NCBI RefSeq assembly: GCF_963422355.1 | Contig: NC_085097.1 | Span: forward strand, 563,501 to 627,500 | Direction of reading: 5' to 3' | Length of the DNA: 64,000 nt | From: Corticium candelabrum | Taxonomy: Eukaryota > Porifera > Homoscleromorpha > Homosclerophorida > Plakinidae | Part shown: positions 25,101 through 36,756 of the stretch, piece after piece | How the letters are laid out: every line of letters starts with the position of its first letter | How positions within the stretch are numbered: position 1 is the first letter of the stretch | Position numbers and translations under genes: made by a program | The notes under the pieces: model-generated | What the model saw: only the letters and a program-made list of their open reading frames with translations | Databases searched by the model: none | What the model was told of the DNA's origin: nothing

Positions 25101-28100
25101 AAAGTTACACTCCTGAGATGCAGGCTAGGCTACTGGCTCCGCTTTCGCTGGCTAATGAGAAATCCATACTGACCAAGGTGGGTATCTGGGTGCTATCTCA
25201 GAGCAAACCAGACAGATGTACATTAAGAACTGATGGGGCCATTTCAAGAATTTTATCCGCCATGCATGACTTTTTTTGGCTCGCAAACAGATCACGTGAG
25301 CCTTACTGATGCTATCATGGTCTTTCTGTTGTTTCCGTTATACTTTCAGACCGTCTAGAGACTGACCTTTTGTGCGATTTATCTTCGTCTGGCAACATTC
25401 GAGAGAATGTGTGTTTTGAGAGATTCTTTGGCAATAGACGCTGTTGTCAATCATCTAATGGTTTACAAGGCACTCATCCTTACGCAGGATCACTTTTGCA
25501 AATGCCATCAATCACCAGATCTCGCTATTTCGGTTGTGCACTACGCCGCCCACTAGATGCTGTGCATTTTCTGGATTGTACCTTTAAGTAGCAATCATTT
25601 CCACTTTTTTCCACTGAAGTAGAAATTAATTCTACTTTAGTAGAATTCATCGGTCAGTTTCCCCTGAAGTAGATTTTATTACGCATGCAGCCAATTGTAG
25701 AGTTTACATGGAGTAATGGCGTGCGGACATTAACCGGTGTAGTAAACATTTGAGATGTAGGCTGTATACTGGAGGGCTAAAATACGTGCACAGAAAGTTG
25801 GTATCAGCAGTTCATTGACAGTTTGTTGTTTTACTCTTTGTTTTTTATGCAGTATGAATGTAGTTATAGTTTGTGTTCTCTTTCAATGCATAGTGAACAG
25901 ACATCTGATTTTTGAAATTCCATACTCGCAAGTATTGATTCCATTGTTGCCAAACGTAGTCTCTAATATCTTGTTTCATGTTTCATTGTAGACTTGTGCA
26001 TAGTCCTTTTTCATGCTGGGTTAGCTTCTTTGAACTTGGGGAAGCCAGCAACACTGAAACCACATGGTGCTATCCACACATGACAGCGCATGTGGTGAAG
26101 CAACTCAGCGCGAAGGAGGACTGGGCACAAGTCTAGTTTCTTTGGTTTTAGGAGTAATTCTCTTACATTACTCGCTTTGTGCAGCCATTAGCTAATTAAA
26201 CTCTGTTTTCGGTGCAAGTGTGAAGTAGTGAATAAATGATAAATAAAGCATGCAAAAGGCTCAAATAAGTATAATAGCTTAATTATAAGAACCAATTACT
26301 TGACTCAAACAATTGGTGACAAATATCATAGTAAAGAGATCTTTATGCCCGATGTGGAGTTTGCTTCAATTAACCTACATGACTTTGCTTTTGTTGGTGG
26401 TTATGTGAGAAGAGAATCCTTTATAAACGATGTGTCTATAGGCAAAATATGAGCTTCAGAACTCTAGTTTTTCTAGATTGCACCTTACTTTACTGTTTCA
26501 ACTGTGGCATAGGTTGTAATAGATATGTTGTAATCTGGAATAAGCTTAAATTGGTGGTTGAGGTCTGTTTTGAGACAGCTCAGGTAGTGTGAACGGGGTT
26601 CACTGTGTAAATGGAGTATTTTATAATTGCTGAATGGTATGACATTTGGCAATGTTTTGTTTGTGATTTTTAGGCTAATGCAGAAGAGGGTGATGTTGAT
26701 GTTTATGATGTTGAGAAAGAAGAAAAGCAAAGGCGTCTGGCATTATTTCTCGAATCCAGGTTATGTCAGTGCTAAATTATGATTGGTTTTCTTGCTGGTA
26801 ATGCTGCTTGTGTGACAAATGATTGATGCACGTTAAATGGGGTAAATGGAAGCATTTGCATGGTTATAGTCTTATGTCTACAAGAGAGCTTAGTTTACGC
26901 AGAAAGACACAATATGAGACATTTGAAATGTCAATGACTGAGTGGCTATTGAAAGATACTGTCTACTACTTGCATTTGCCAGAAATAGCAGTGATTATTA
27001 CTCTTGAATCCCAAACTACCAGTAATTACCATTTTCTTCTATAAGTTCTTGTGCATTAATTTCTGCATTTGTTATTTTTTGTTTATTAAGAGTTATAAAG
27101 AGTTATAAACACTTGTGAACACAACTGGCACTTTTGATTACTGTTGTGGCCATAGCAAACCAAATGAGGTTTCAATCATGGTCATTGCAATTAACTGAAG
27201 TCAGTAAAGAATACTTGTGTATTGACGGTTGCACTTTACTTTAAATTTTCTGCAATTTTTTGATAAAAATCATACTGAAGAATATATGTGTATGCAGAAG
27301 TGACTGTAGTTACATAAAAATGTAGAGAATTTTTAGAAAATTTTATAATGGTAGGGCGAGCGGAGCACTCCAGATGTTGGGTGGGCCAGGTCTTGCCTGG
27401 GCAAGTCCCATTTACAGTAATCGTAAAAATAGCTAATGTATTTAATCACTTGAACCAATATTTCCGGAAGTTCTTGCCAAAACACCATAGGCCGGAGTCC
27501 CATTTTTAAAAGTTGGGTAGTCTATGGCCCACCTGACCTACTCTGCATTAATGGCCCTGGATGATATGCATCAAATTACAGCTTGATAAATACATACTCA
27601 ATTGATAAGTCAACGGTTGAACAATTGGGTAACAAGATCCTGAAGAATAATGTTGCTCAATTATTTTAGAAAATGATGAATATTCCAGAAAATCTTTAGT
27701 TAAGCTATGAGCGTAACAGAAGGACACCACAATAAGTGGTGGACTGCTTCGCGAGAAGCTCACTCTAAACAGGCTGAATTGACTTCCGGTCTGTCTGTCA
27801 GTATGTCGCTATGTACCTACCTATGTTTGTTTGTAACTATGTTTGTTTGTAAGCGCGTGTCACGCTCAGGGAGTTTGTCGAGCCAATCAGCAATCGTTTT
27901 GGGACGCGAAATGTAGGTGACGCAACAATCGCATCTGGCGTGCATCACTCTCAGGAATTTGTTGAGCCAATCAGCAGTCATTTGGGACACCAACAAATGG
28001 GTGATGTAACAATCCCGCACATTATGACAGAAAAGCCGAGATGTCATATCCATACCAAAAACGGTAATTAACCAAACCGTCAAACTGAGAAGCGCAGAGT

Positions 28101-29072
28101 AAAGTTCAGGCTAGAGTTGTACTCGTCTATTAATTTTTACAGAAGAGTTGCAAAACAAACGAATTCATCGTTCTTCAAGAAGCCAAGCGAAGGTCTCATG
28201 GGACCTGCATGTGTACCGTTGCGCACGACCAACATGTCATCCGCGATCTTCAAGAGAGCAATATGTTTTAGCTGTAAGTAGTACTGATGATGAACGATCG
28301 GCAGCGTCTTGCAAGAATGATTCGTAGAAAACGCTACGCTGCTTTCTTCTGGATCCGGTCAATATATGTCGCTTCACAGTATTTCTAGGAGACGTATGAG
28401 ATCAATCTTTATCTATCTATCTACGACGAATTATCATCGGAAGGAAGGATGCTAGCAATGTACGGCTCAACGAAAGCATGATAATCTCGTCCACCTCAGT
28501 AGTTAACTGCAAGTGATGCAAGATCGAGCGCTACAAAAAGAAATAACGTGGAAAACGAGCCCGCTCCGTTCAAGAACATATTTACAGGTGTAAGCAGGAC
28601 TGATGATGAACGATGGACATCGTCTTGCAAGAAGGATTTGTAGGAAAAACGTTGCACTGCATGCTTTCTTCTGGATCCGGTCGCTATATACACATACATG
28701 TCGCTTCACAGTATTTCCCGTGCATGTACATCGATCTCTAGCTACGACGAATTAATTTTAATTAACGGAACAAAAGATGATAGCAACGGCTAGCGAAAGT
28801 ATGATAATCGTGTCCATCTCAAGTGATACAAGCAAGAGCGCTACATGCAGAATTGAGAAATAACGTGGATAACAAGCCAACTCCGTGCAAGAGACGCAGC
28901 AGTCACGCATGTGCATGTACTGAATTCAAAGTGTAGTGTGGGACATGATGATATTTAGTTAATTATTTTTAATCACATTGACGCATCCCTGAGTTTTCAA
29001 AGAATTATACTTAGTAACAAGATGACAATAAATAAACAAAAAGTAATATAATTTACATTGATATTCACAATA

Positions 29073-29137
<65 letters not shown>

Positions 29138-29143
29138 ACACAC

Positions 29144-29179
<36 letters not shown>

Positions 29180-32100
29180 GCACATGCTTGTAGCTCTGAA
29201 GCGACGGTGTAACCACAGCTTCATTTACTGGTAGTTGTAGTGTCTCAAGGGCACACTTAGCTTAGCACTGGTGATGTATTAGGCATCATAGATGGGCTAT
29301 TAGTGAAGGCATGGCTGGTTGGCTTTAGTGGTAACACTTTATAATACAGCGTATTTGGTTTTAATTGTAGTGACAGTAAAGTCTACAAAGCCGATATCAG
29401 TGAATCAGATGAAGATACTGATAGCAGTGATGATGAATGTAAAACTGATGTGGCAGAAGACTTTGGTAGCTTTGGAGACCAAAGTATTGATGGTGGAAAG
29501 TCACGATTTACAGAGTATTCTCTCACATCTAGTGTGCTGAAGAGAAATGAAGGTAATTTTTGATTTACTAACTTTACTGATGTAATAACACATGCTGTAC
29601 ATCTGGTGGATAGGCCTGTCAATGTTGGATGAAAGATTTGAAGTGGTAAGCTTCTATATGTAAGTCAGAGCATTGCCTGTGTGTGTGTGTGCATGTATGT
29701 GTGTGTGTGTGTGTGTGTGTGCCACATTTTGAAATTGGTTATAGATACAGATAGTAAAAACTACAGTACCAATGGCGATCCAACCATACATAGATAAGTA
29801 TTGACTAGTCTACAGACTATATATGTACATTATACTACTGCAGTAGTGAAGAGCAGTCAGACAATGGACATTTCCAGACACTTCCATTTATAGCTATATT
29901 ATTTTCACCGGTCAATGATATTTTTTTGGAAATGATTGTGTGGTTTCCAGTTCCCTTGTAGTTTGGCATCCTGTCAAAAGATGAGTTTTGCAAACTGGTC
30001 AGCAACTGGAGACTCTGCAATTGTATTCTGTCAGGGTTTCTACATTTAAAAAGAGAATGTTACACAGCCAGGCAGTATTAGTATGTGTGCTTTGTTGCTT
30101 CAAGACCTATGAGTATTTGTGGCTATGCAGCACACTGCACAGCTACTATTGTTATGACAGGACGTAGTTAGATTTATATATTCATTATCTGATCTGTCTT
30201 GAAGGTGGATCTGCTTACCTCTTTCTCACTACTCTTAGCAAATGCTGGAATAGGCAAAATTGACACTGCATAATGATAGTATTTAGTAGATCTATTCTAC
30301 TAGGGCAACCTGGTTTCACAGCATGAAGTTGTAGGCTATTCTTGACTTCTGACAGGACATGAGTCTTATTGTAACTCATGTGATGACAACACTGGAGTGT
30401 AAATCCTACATTATGATTGGATGATTTGCTACATATTCTACATTGTTCCAGTGTTATATGCGTAGATACATGATGCATACATAGCCGCACTTTAAGTCTT
30501 TTATGGAGGATGCTCTATCATAAATATTGTGACTTTTAGCAAATCTCTTTAACTAATGCTGGATGAATTCAAGTAAGCATTAAATGTAGCTGCAAAGTTT
30601 GATCATGAGTCAGATGCATCATTTAGGAAATTTGTCGTACACTTGTGTGATTTTGATGTTTAATGTAAGAGGTGTCTATTCAACTTCTGAAAAAGTAGTT
30701 GGATTGGTGTATGTGAGCTGTCAGGTGAACAGTAAAGAAACAAAGTGCAATCAAACCCTACTACACAAAGATAGCACTCACGGTGGTTAACACATGTTTA
30801 AATCCATATGAACTGCTTAATTCAGCGAAAACGTCCATATTTGTATTGTAGAGGTGTTCTTCCAACACAAATGATACATATGTGTGTCGTTGTGCCCTCC
30901 ATTATGGGCAAGTGGGGTCTTTACCCCCATCTGGGTGCCCACCAACCAGGCAGGTGAGCCAGTAGGGTACATGTTTCTGTGTAGTTCACATGGCAATCAA
31001 TGACTAGCCAATTCGACATAGATTGCAGGCATTACAGTGACTGCAAACTTGTGAACAGCACGCCTAGTGGATATCAATGACCACCAGGAAAGCGCTGAAT
31101 GTCATCGTCAGCGGACCGTTTGCCAGACCACAGAAACTCCCTAACGACTGAAACGAGTCATAGTCTCATGGATAAAGCTAGAGAAACATGAGAAAGAAAG
31201 ACAGACAAGTTTCATAATTTACTGTTGTCTCTGGGGTTTGAACCCCCAAACCATGGAGTGGTAGCCATTGTCGCTAACCACTAAGCCTTATATGCCATTG
31301 TAAACACTGTTTTGAGTGCCAAATGAACATGGTAGTGATGTTTGGGAACTCATTTTGCTTTGGTTTTAGTATAATTATAATCTGTATTTTTAATTGCATA
31401 AATTTGTTGATGTTTGAACTCTACTGTTGTTCTGTTAACCAATTTAGTTCCCAACACCATGGCATGAAGTTACCAGTTTGTTTAAACTTGAGGTTTTAAA
31501 CACATTGAAAGCATTTGTTCAAAGACACTGCATTGGTATGTATGTCATCTCTGTTTGAGTGTGTTAACATTTCCGGATCTTTATAATTCCCATCTTGGAG
31601 AAATTGTTGGAGTATTTTACAGTACCAATTCTGTGGAGGGTATTGATGTACTTACGATTGTATTTGTAGTTGATGGAAGAATATGATGATGACGAGATTG
31701 GATCATTGGATGCTACTGAAGTCGAAGGCACTAGAACCACAGAGAATGTAATTGTATCACAAGCGATGGATCAGTTCTTACAGCAGCAGCAATGTCGAGA
31801 AATGTACAGTGCAATGACACTCTGCGTACAATCAAATGTTGATTTGAGTTGTACACTGATGTTATAGCTTACAGGAAGCTGCTGGTGCAGTTGCAGGATC
31901 TGTGGTTGGACATAGAAACGTGTATAGTTCTGACGATGGGGCTAGTGATGATGAGAGGGTTATTCAAGTTGATATTTGTAATACAAAAGACAAATGGGAC
32001 TGTGAATCAATACTCAGTAAGAAACTGCATTAGAGATGTAAAAATATTCTTTGTGCTTTGTTGTAGAGTTGGGAGCTGCTTGCTAACTTTAACAAGTGTT

Positions 32101-32592
32101 TTGAAACTGAATTAATGCTTTAGCGTGTTTGTTGACCCGATGTTGTGGTGTAGGTACGTACTCATCTCTTTATAATCATCCTACAAGAATTGTGGAACCA
32201 ACAAAGGTAACAAGGGAGAATGGAATCATGAAGCAAATGTATTATTCCGTTTGTGTCAGAAAACGCGATTGAAAAAGATCTGCAATAAGGATACATTTAC
32301 AAAGGTAATAGTGAATTCTTCTCCAGATGATGCTAAACAAGTATCAGTTGACACAACAAAGCAGAAGGGAGAGAGTGCAGAAGAGCGTAAACAGAGAAAA
32401 ACTGCTATTAAGCAAGACAGAAAAGTACTTGCTTATATCTTTTGGTATAATACAATCATATGACTGGTTTATATATAGGCTAAGCGCATCAATAAAAAAG
32501 ACACAAGAATGGCTTTCAAGGAAGAGCACAAGCAACAGCAACGGTGCACTATTGGAAATCAACACCAGCAATGGTCCATGAAAGTAGAGTAG
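13786..32592 (+). CDS. LTV1: LTV1, 40S ribosomal subunit assembly factor
   Basis: LTV1 is needed for late 40S maturation and export; in known systems it sits with uS3 and eS10 on the subunit head. Exons: 13786-13788 (ATG only), 13847-13984, 17637-17662, 17721-17862, 19362-19449, 21334-21434, 26674-26759, 29371-29552, 29614-29645, 31670-~31825, 31875-32016, 32154-32206, 32260-32424 and 32479-32592. All phases join. The product is about 475 residues, like animal LTV1. Landmarks: [20 protein letters not shown] near the N-terminus, [92 protein letters not shown], and a basic C-terminal helix with [20 protein letters not shown]. Introns range from about 50 bp to 5.2 kb. The exon 10 donor (GTACAA, intron of 49 bp) is the weakest border. 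Identity is near certain. Confidence 0.95.
14190..17376. repeat. 3.2-kb inverted repeat in LTV1 intron 2
   Basis: The left arm runs from about 14190 to 15550 and the right arm from about 15800 to 17376, in opposite orientation. Matched blocks: GACTAGAGTCC near 14192 against GGACTCTAGTC near 17360; 14305-14560 against 17020-17270; 14815-14910 against 16740-16830; and 15198-15545 against 15802-16142. The right arm has an unmatched stretch at about 16150-16720. The motif TCTCGGTCA recurs several times per arm, and the blocks near 14379 and 14739 are diverged tandem copies. No transposase domain is recognised. It may be two copies of one element inserted head to head, or a composite foldback element. 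Confidence 0.85.
15198..16142. mobile_element. Foldback element with 350-bp arms, core of the larger inverted repeat
   Basis: The left end is TAGTCTCGTGCAGTCAGCCC and the right end is the matching GCTGGCCGTGCGAGACTA. The arms 15198-15545 and 15802-16142 are about 85-90% similar by eye, around a 250-bp centre. TA is present at both ends. The arms carry AG/GT signals around a short open stretch ([20 protein letters not shown] on the right-arm minus strand) that both copies keep. That stretch matches nothing I recognise. Confidence 0.75.
18030..18113. mobile_element. Half copy of a foldback MITE (GGACTGGG...AGTCTA end)
   Basis: CACGTGCTACAACACATG leads to AGGACTGGGTACAAGTCTA. The same right-hand end occurs at 26090-26137 and 53760-53800. 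Only the right half is recognised. It lies in LTV1 intron 4. Confidence 0.5.
20461..21215 (+). mobile_element. Helitron-like non-autonomous element, copy 1
   Basis: It begins TCTCTCTATATATAAAAG, then TCTGTCTGTCTG. The far end has a hairpin, GCCCAGGCAAAGCCGGGC at 21188-21205, followed six bases later by CTAG before T. A TC start, a 3' hairpin and a CTRR end, with no inverted repeats, are the marks of Helitrons. It shares inner blocks with 22693-23660 (AGATATTTTT, GTCGGACAGTA-like, ATCTCCAC). No Rep/helicase coding is seen. It lies in LTV1 intron 5. Confidence 0.6.
22040..22121. repeat. TA microsatellite
   Basis: About 41 TA units in LTV1 intron 6. It is preceded by GGATCCATGGATCC. Confidence 0.98.
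22693..23660 (+). mobile_element. Helitron-like non-autonomous element, copy 2
   Basis: It opens TCTATATATATAAAGCAG, then a TCTG run (22714-22737) and a second TCTG/TGTG run. A CCCGGGCAAAGCC hairpin-like end lies near 23640, as at the end of copy 1. The inner half is GC-richer than its surroundings. A 60-bp unit, GATTCGTCTAACTGCACG..., is repeated at about 23289 and 23350. A clean CTRR end is not seen, so the right border is soft. It lies in LTV1 intron 6. Confidence 0.5.
26058..26137. mobile_element. Half copy of the 192-bp foldback MITE
   Basis: GAAACCACATGGTGCTAT through GGACTGGGCACAAGTCTAG matches 53718-53800 closely. The left half is missing. It lies in LTV1 intron 6. Confidence 0.6.
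27853..28020. repeat. Tandem duplication, about 84-bp unit
   Basis: 27853-27938 and 27939-28020 share the order CAC-CTC-GG-TTTGT-GAGCCAATCAGCA-TC-TTGGGAC-GTGA-GCAACAATC. Each copy carries GAGCCAATCAGC, a CCAAT-box-like word. It lies in LTV1 intron 7. Confidence 0.75.
28245..28890. repeat. Tandem repeat, about 316-bp unit, two copies plus a partial third
   Basis: ACTGATGATGAACGAT occurs at 28283 and 28599. AGAAATAACGTGGA occurs near 28540 and 28857. CTACGACGAATTA occurs at 28421 and 28742. All give spacing of 316-321. Each unit carries TTCTTCTGGATCCGGTC and a GCTAGCRA...AGTATGATAATC block. It lies in LTV1 intron 7. Confidence 0.8.
29074..29177. repeat. CA microsatellite
   Basis: About 50 CA units with one CC interruption and a few CG changes, in LTV1 intron 7, roughly 200 bases upstream of exon 8. 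A shorter TG run is at 29679-29720, just after exon 9. Confidence 0.98.
30885..31300 (-). mobile_element. tRNA-derived SINE
   Basis: On the minus strand the head reads GGCTTAGTGGTTAGCGACAA, then GGGTTCAAACCCC. The first contains an A-box-like word (complement of 31272-31283) and the second is a near-perfect B box (complement of 31233-31245). Their spacing suits a polymerase III promoter. A long non-tRNA body follows toward 30890. The tRNA arms do not close into a full cloverleaf, so this is a tRNA-like SINE head and not a tRNA gene. It lies in LTV1 intron 9. Confidence 0.6.
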
Positions 32593-33179
32593 GGTACAGT
32601 ACTATTTTGATTTTGATAATGAATGTTAATTATCAATTTTTGACTTGCATACCTCTTAATTGGTACTAAAGCATTAGTTACCAGGCACTCAATACAAACT
32701 ATTATTGTATAGAACTCACAGCTTGGTATATTGTTGAAGCTGCATCTATGGGTAGACTTCTATTCAAAACAAGTTTCAGTTTGAGGCATGCTTGTCTACA
32801 ACCTACCCTTTATAAAGGCGAAGGCCACTGCATGTTGTATGCATTTACTCCTGTTGGGTTTGGCAACAACACAAAAACAACAGTTTTATGATAATAGATC
32901 TCAATTAACTACCTGCTGTTGTGTCAGTCTGTATAATGGATATATTGCAAGAAAACAAGAGGAATAGCAAGGCTAGTTGCTAACAGAGCGTCTGCAAGGC
33001 ATGAAGTACAGGTGATTGGCTGAACATACTCGTGGATGCGCATTCGTAGAAGTGAATTGAACCGTTATGGGCATTAAGCTACAAGTCAGGCTTCTGTGCC
33101 AGTATGTATCTTCCTCCAAATAATGGACTTCTGTCCAAGTATGTGCTCTAGAAACAAACCACTTTATCTCAGTACCCAA

Positions 33180-33705
33180 GGCCCAGATATCCGGGCTAAG
33201 GTATAGTAGTCATCCGACATGCGACGGTATTTATACTCAATTAGCGCAGATCCAAATGAAGCTGTTCCGACCAATAGACGAGAAGTGGTGTCATTCCGAC
33301 CAATAGAAGAATTTGATGTCATCATAAGGCTCCACCTCTGTTTGGTAGCTGCTAACGAAGATTCATCCATCTTGTAGATGGTGTTAGTTCTTTGCTTTAC
33401 ATAAGGGATGCCTTAGTCATTTTAGTGTCGTCTTCAACAGAAATGTGGTGCTCCACAGGAATTTGCGAAGGGGAACATGCATTGTCCATGACAGCGCTTC
33501 TGTTTGTCGGACGAAGCGACTGACCTGTAAGTATGCAAGTCTGGAGACGCTTTGCATTTTGTGTACCTAAATGAATGCATTGGAAACCTTAGCTGAGACG
33601 AGTATTTTGGGCTAAAACATCAGTATGCAAACATTATCACGTGACGAGATATGATTACATACACCGGCCGAGGGTTTAGCACTGTAATGTGCTTCTCTAT
33701 TAACT
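33180..33705. repeat. Dispersed repeat, LTR-like, copy 2
   Basis: 33317-33405 (ATGTCATCATAAGGCTCC..., TTTGGTAGCTGCTAACGA) matches the Gypsy LTR at 4097-4205. 33430-33530 and 33662-33705 match the repeat at 10017-10930. ATTCCGACCAATAGA-like words are doubled near 33265 and 33295. The order of blocks suggests one parent LTR of which the three places keep different parts. Confidence 0.6.
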
Positions 33706-33732
33706 GAGTTTTGTTTTATACATGACCATAGG

Positions 33733-34020
33733 GTGGGTACACTGTCATGTAATTGTTCCAGTAGAGCATGTTACCCACCTGACTTTTACTTGCCATGCTA
33801 CAGCATTGCAACATTAGAATATGCTGCAATCGATGCCGTAGAGAGCTTAATGATCAGTTTGAAGGTAAAACAAAGACGAGTTACAGCAGTTTATGCTTAT
33901 GTTGATGGAAAGAAGTTACTGTTAGACATCACAATTGCTGATCCATGTGCTAAAGTGTATTACAAAGAGCTTGTCCAATGCAGGCTCTGCTGCAGCAGAA
34001 CAAGAAAAGGCAAAGAATAA
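33733..34020 (+). other. Unassigned 95-codon open frame
   Basis: A reading frame with a mixed, non-repetitive composition (YSIATLEYAAIDAVESLMIS, YVDGKKLLLDITIADPCAKV) lies 30 bases after an LTR-like repeat. I recognise no family. It may be retroelement debris. There is no sign of splicing to neighbours. Confidence 0.25.
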
Positions 34021-34613
34021 GAAGTGACTGGAAAGGCTTTAGGCTATGCAGGCAGCTTGCCAGCTAATCACATCCAGGCACAGAAAGATTACTTTGGTGC
34101 TCACACCATGAGCTGCTTTGAAAACCTATGATTAGCCCGATGGTTTTGTCTCATCGTCCACTTACACTGCCAAGTGAGGCAATTGGATATCAACATTTGT
34201 ATTTCAGTTGCTGCAGTGATACTGCTTTGCTCTTGACAGCATGGGATTGTATGTTCCTGTCATGTTAGCTCAAATAGATGTAACTCTCGACATGTACAGT
34301 TGTATTGGTAGTTCTGGTGATCGAATCAGGTGCAGTACAAGCAAGTTGTACTCCTTAAATGCATGCTGCCATTGAGTCTGATTAACAATCATTACTGATT
34401 GGGGTACTTCTTTATTATTGGACATATACACAGACAAACACATTGACAGAGACATGGATGGACTACAAACTCATGGTACAGTAGTACCATCAATTTCTCA
34501 ACAATTTTGTATTTACAGATTGTGTGTCTATCTCCATCAGGATGTATTTACAAACATACAAACGTTCAAGGTGAATAAGTAGGCAAGTTTTATCAGATTA
34601 ATAGACTGACACT

Positions 34614-34704
34614 TAGTCTCGTGTAGCCAGACCTTTCCTGCTGCGTCGTACTTCTGGGCGAGAAAGTATGACGCGGCGTGGAAGGGTCTGGCTACGCGAG
34701 ACTA
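34614..34704. mobile_element. 91-bp foldback MITE (TAGTCTCG family)
   Basis: TAGTCTCGTGTAGCCAGACC at the left returns as GGGTCTGGCTACGCGAGACTA at the right, with a stem of about 40 bases. TA stands at both ends. A right half of the same family occurs at 35216-35255, and related ends occur at 15198, 16142, 17366 and 43585-43651. Confidence 0.9.
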
Positions 34705-36750
34705 ACTGACACTCAGCTGCTCTTTGAGATGCAAATCTGACAAACAACATTTAAATGGCTATAAAGAAGCTCCTTTACAGTCAACTGTTTTACTTTCAGT
34801 TCACATCAACAGAAACTGCAAACACTGTCACAGACTAACTGCTACGCTATTCATCAAGTTCACTCATTGCACAGCAGACTAGTACACACATGCAACATTA
34901 TTTATTTTGTTGATAACAACCAATAAAGTTGCATGAATTGAGAGAAACAAATACATCACAATTATCTTTTTCTAGTTCACATCCATGTCATCCCTACGAG
35001 CGTCACTTTGTCTTGTAAATGTGCCTGCTTATGAACTGCTGTTTGCAATTGTTTGTTGTCTTCATCATGATGTTGCATGACTGCAGTGATCATATAATCT
35101 CTTTACTTCTCCCACTTTGCATTCATTCTCATAGCAACATGAGTTACAGCTTCCTGATCAGCCAATTGCTGCTTGTAAAGAAGATTTCTTCGCTTGAATG
35201 GCTCAATTGTTTTCTCAAGTATGACGTGGGAAAAGGGTCTGGCTACGCGAGACTAACTCTGTAAATCATCAACTTGTAATGCACTTTGCATGATGGTCAA
35301 CTTTAAGATAACTAAAATACCCAACAAGCAAATGATCCAGATAGACAGATGCCAGTATAAGACTGCGTAAAACCTAGGATGTGGATAGATAAACTTTCAA
35401 CACACAAACCCACCATCACATGAGTATAAATATTTAGTGTCACCCCTCACAATCTGTTTACTTAAACTAGAAACATACACTACTGATGGAAACGACTGTC
35501 TGATGTGCTCTTAATGCAACCTGGATTTAAATTGTCTGATTCAAATTGTCTGCTCGTTGACTATAAGGAAGTCACTACAGCAGTAGTTTCTATAAAAATT
35601 CTTGCAAGAATAACTGAAAATAACTCTAAATATAAATGTAAGCTTGTGCATGGACAATAAAATTTGTGCATACAGTACCTTGCTGATAAGAAAAGGCTCG
35701 TTGATATTGTTGCAAAATATTGACTGCTTCTTGGTCTTTGGCATCTGAAAGCAGCATCTCAGATCTATCTCAAAATATGCTATACACGCATTAAGCTACA
35801 GTGTAGATAGAACTCATACTTCTAGTTTCTATCATTTTATATGTGACATCAACACCTGCACTTGTTGTGAGAAGTAATTATATTAAAGAAACAGTCTGAC
35901 AAATACCCTTCAGGATGCTTTCTGCTTCTTGCCGCTTCTGTTGCCTTAGTTAGAAGAACTTGACTGGCACTGCAAACCTGAATGCACGTAAAGTAAAACA
36001 AAATATGAGTCCTACAATGAGCTACTTTGCGCCTTAATCAACAATATTATATAGCTTAGATGCAAACACATGAAATGAACGTAACACATGTGCAATCGCA
36101 TCCTAGCAAACACAAACAATGCCATATGAAGAATATGGAAACAACAACTAGGCAACAATACAAGATTTAGTTAATAAAACTTTACCCAAATTATTAATAA
36201 TTAGTGTCCTAAGATATTGTTGTTTTGTAAAGTAGTGTATTATACAACATCAAATTATGATTTCATGTTCATTAAAACATTATCTAAATAGGACCCTGAC
36301 GAACAAGATCCGAGAATAAAGCGCCGGTGTCTGGCTATCATTAAGAACCAATGAAGTCGAGCACTAGGTGTCTCTGAGATCTGACAGATCTGGCTTGCTG
36401 TGCATGTATGCGTTTGTAGATTCTTCGCATCCCTACATAGGGAGGGAGCGGTGTGCTCTCTGACAGAGCTATACAGACGGCTCTACTCCCTGATATACAT
36501 GTACAGTACTGTACGCGCAAACTACCAGCCACTTCCTCATACACACGTGCAAGCATCCGGGGATTAAGATTTTGGGCCCCAGGGGCACGAGGCGTTACTG
36601 CGTGATTTCCCGGCGCTCAGATCTACAGACAACGAGCAGTTATGAAGTATGTGCTAAAGCCACACTTTCTCTGATATGTGAGATAACAAAGTTTAGGAAT
36701 ATTGAAGTAGGTAAGATAAACGCCATGAGCCCCCAATGTCGGATGCTTAC
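34705..36750. other. Intergenic, no gene recognised
   Basis: AT-rich sequence with no supported coding region. It holds the half MITE at 35216-35255. Short open frames show no domain. Confidence 0.5.
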
Positions 36751-36756
36751 GGTGTA

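Noticed and set aside
31206..31300. A functional tRNA gene on minus
   Set aside because: A and B boxes are present, but the acceptor and anticodon arms do not close, and a long SINE-like body follows.
31448..31535. Extra LTV1 exon between exons 9 and 10
   Set aside because: It has AG and GT borders, but its 88-base length breaks the phase, and the family has DERFE joined directly to the YDDDEIG segment.
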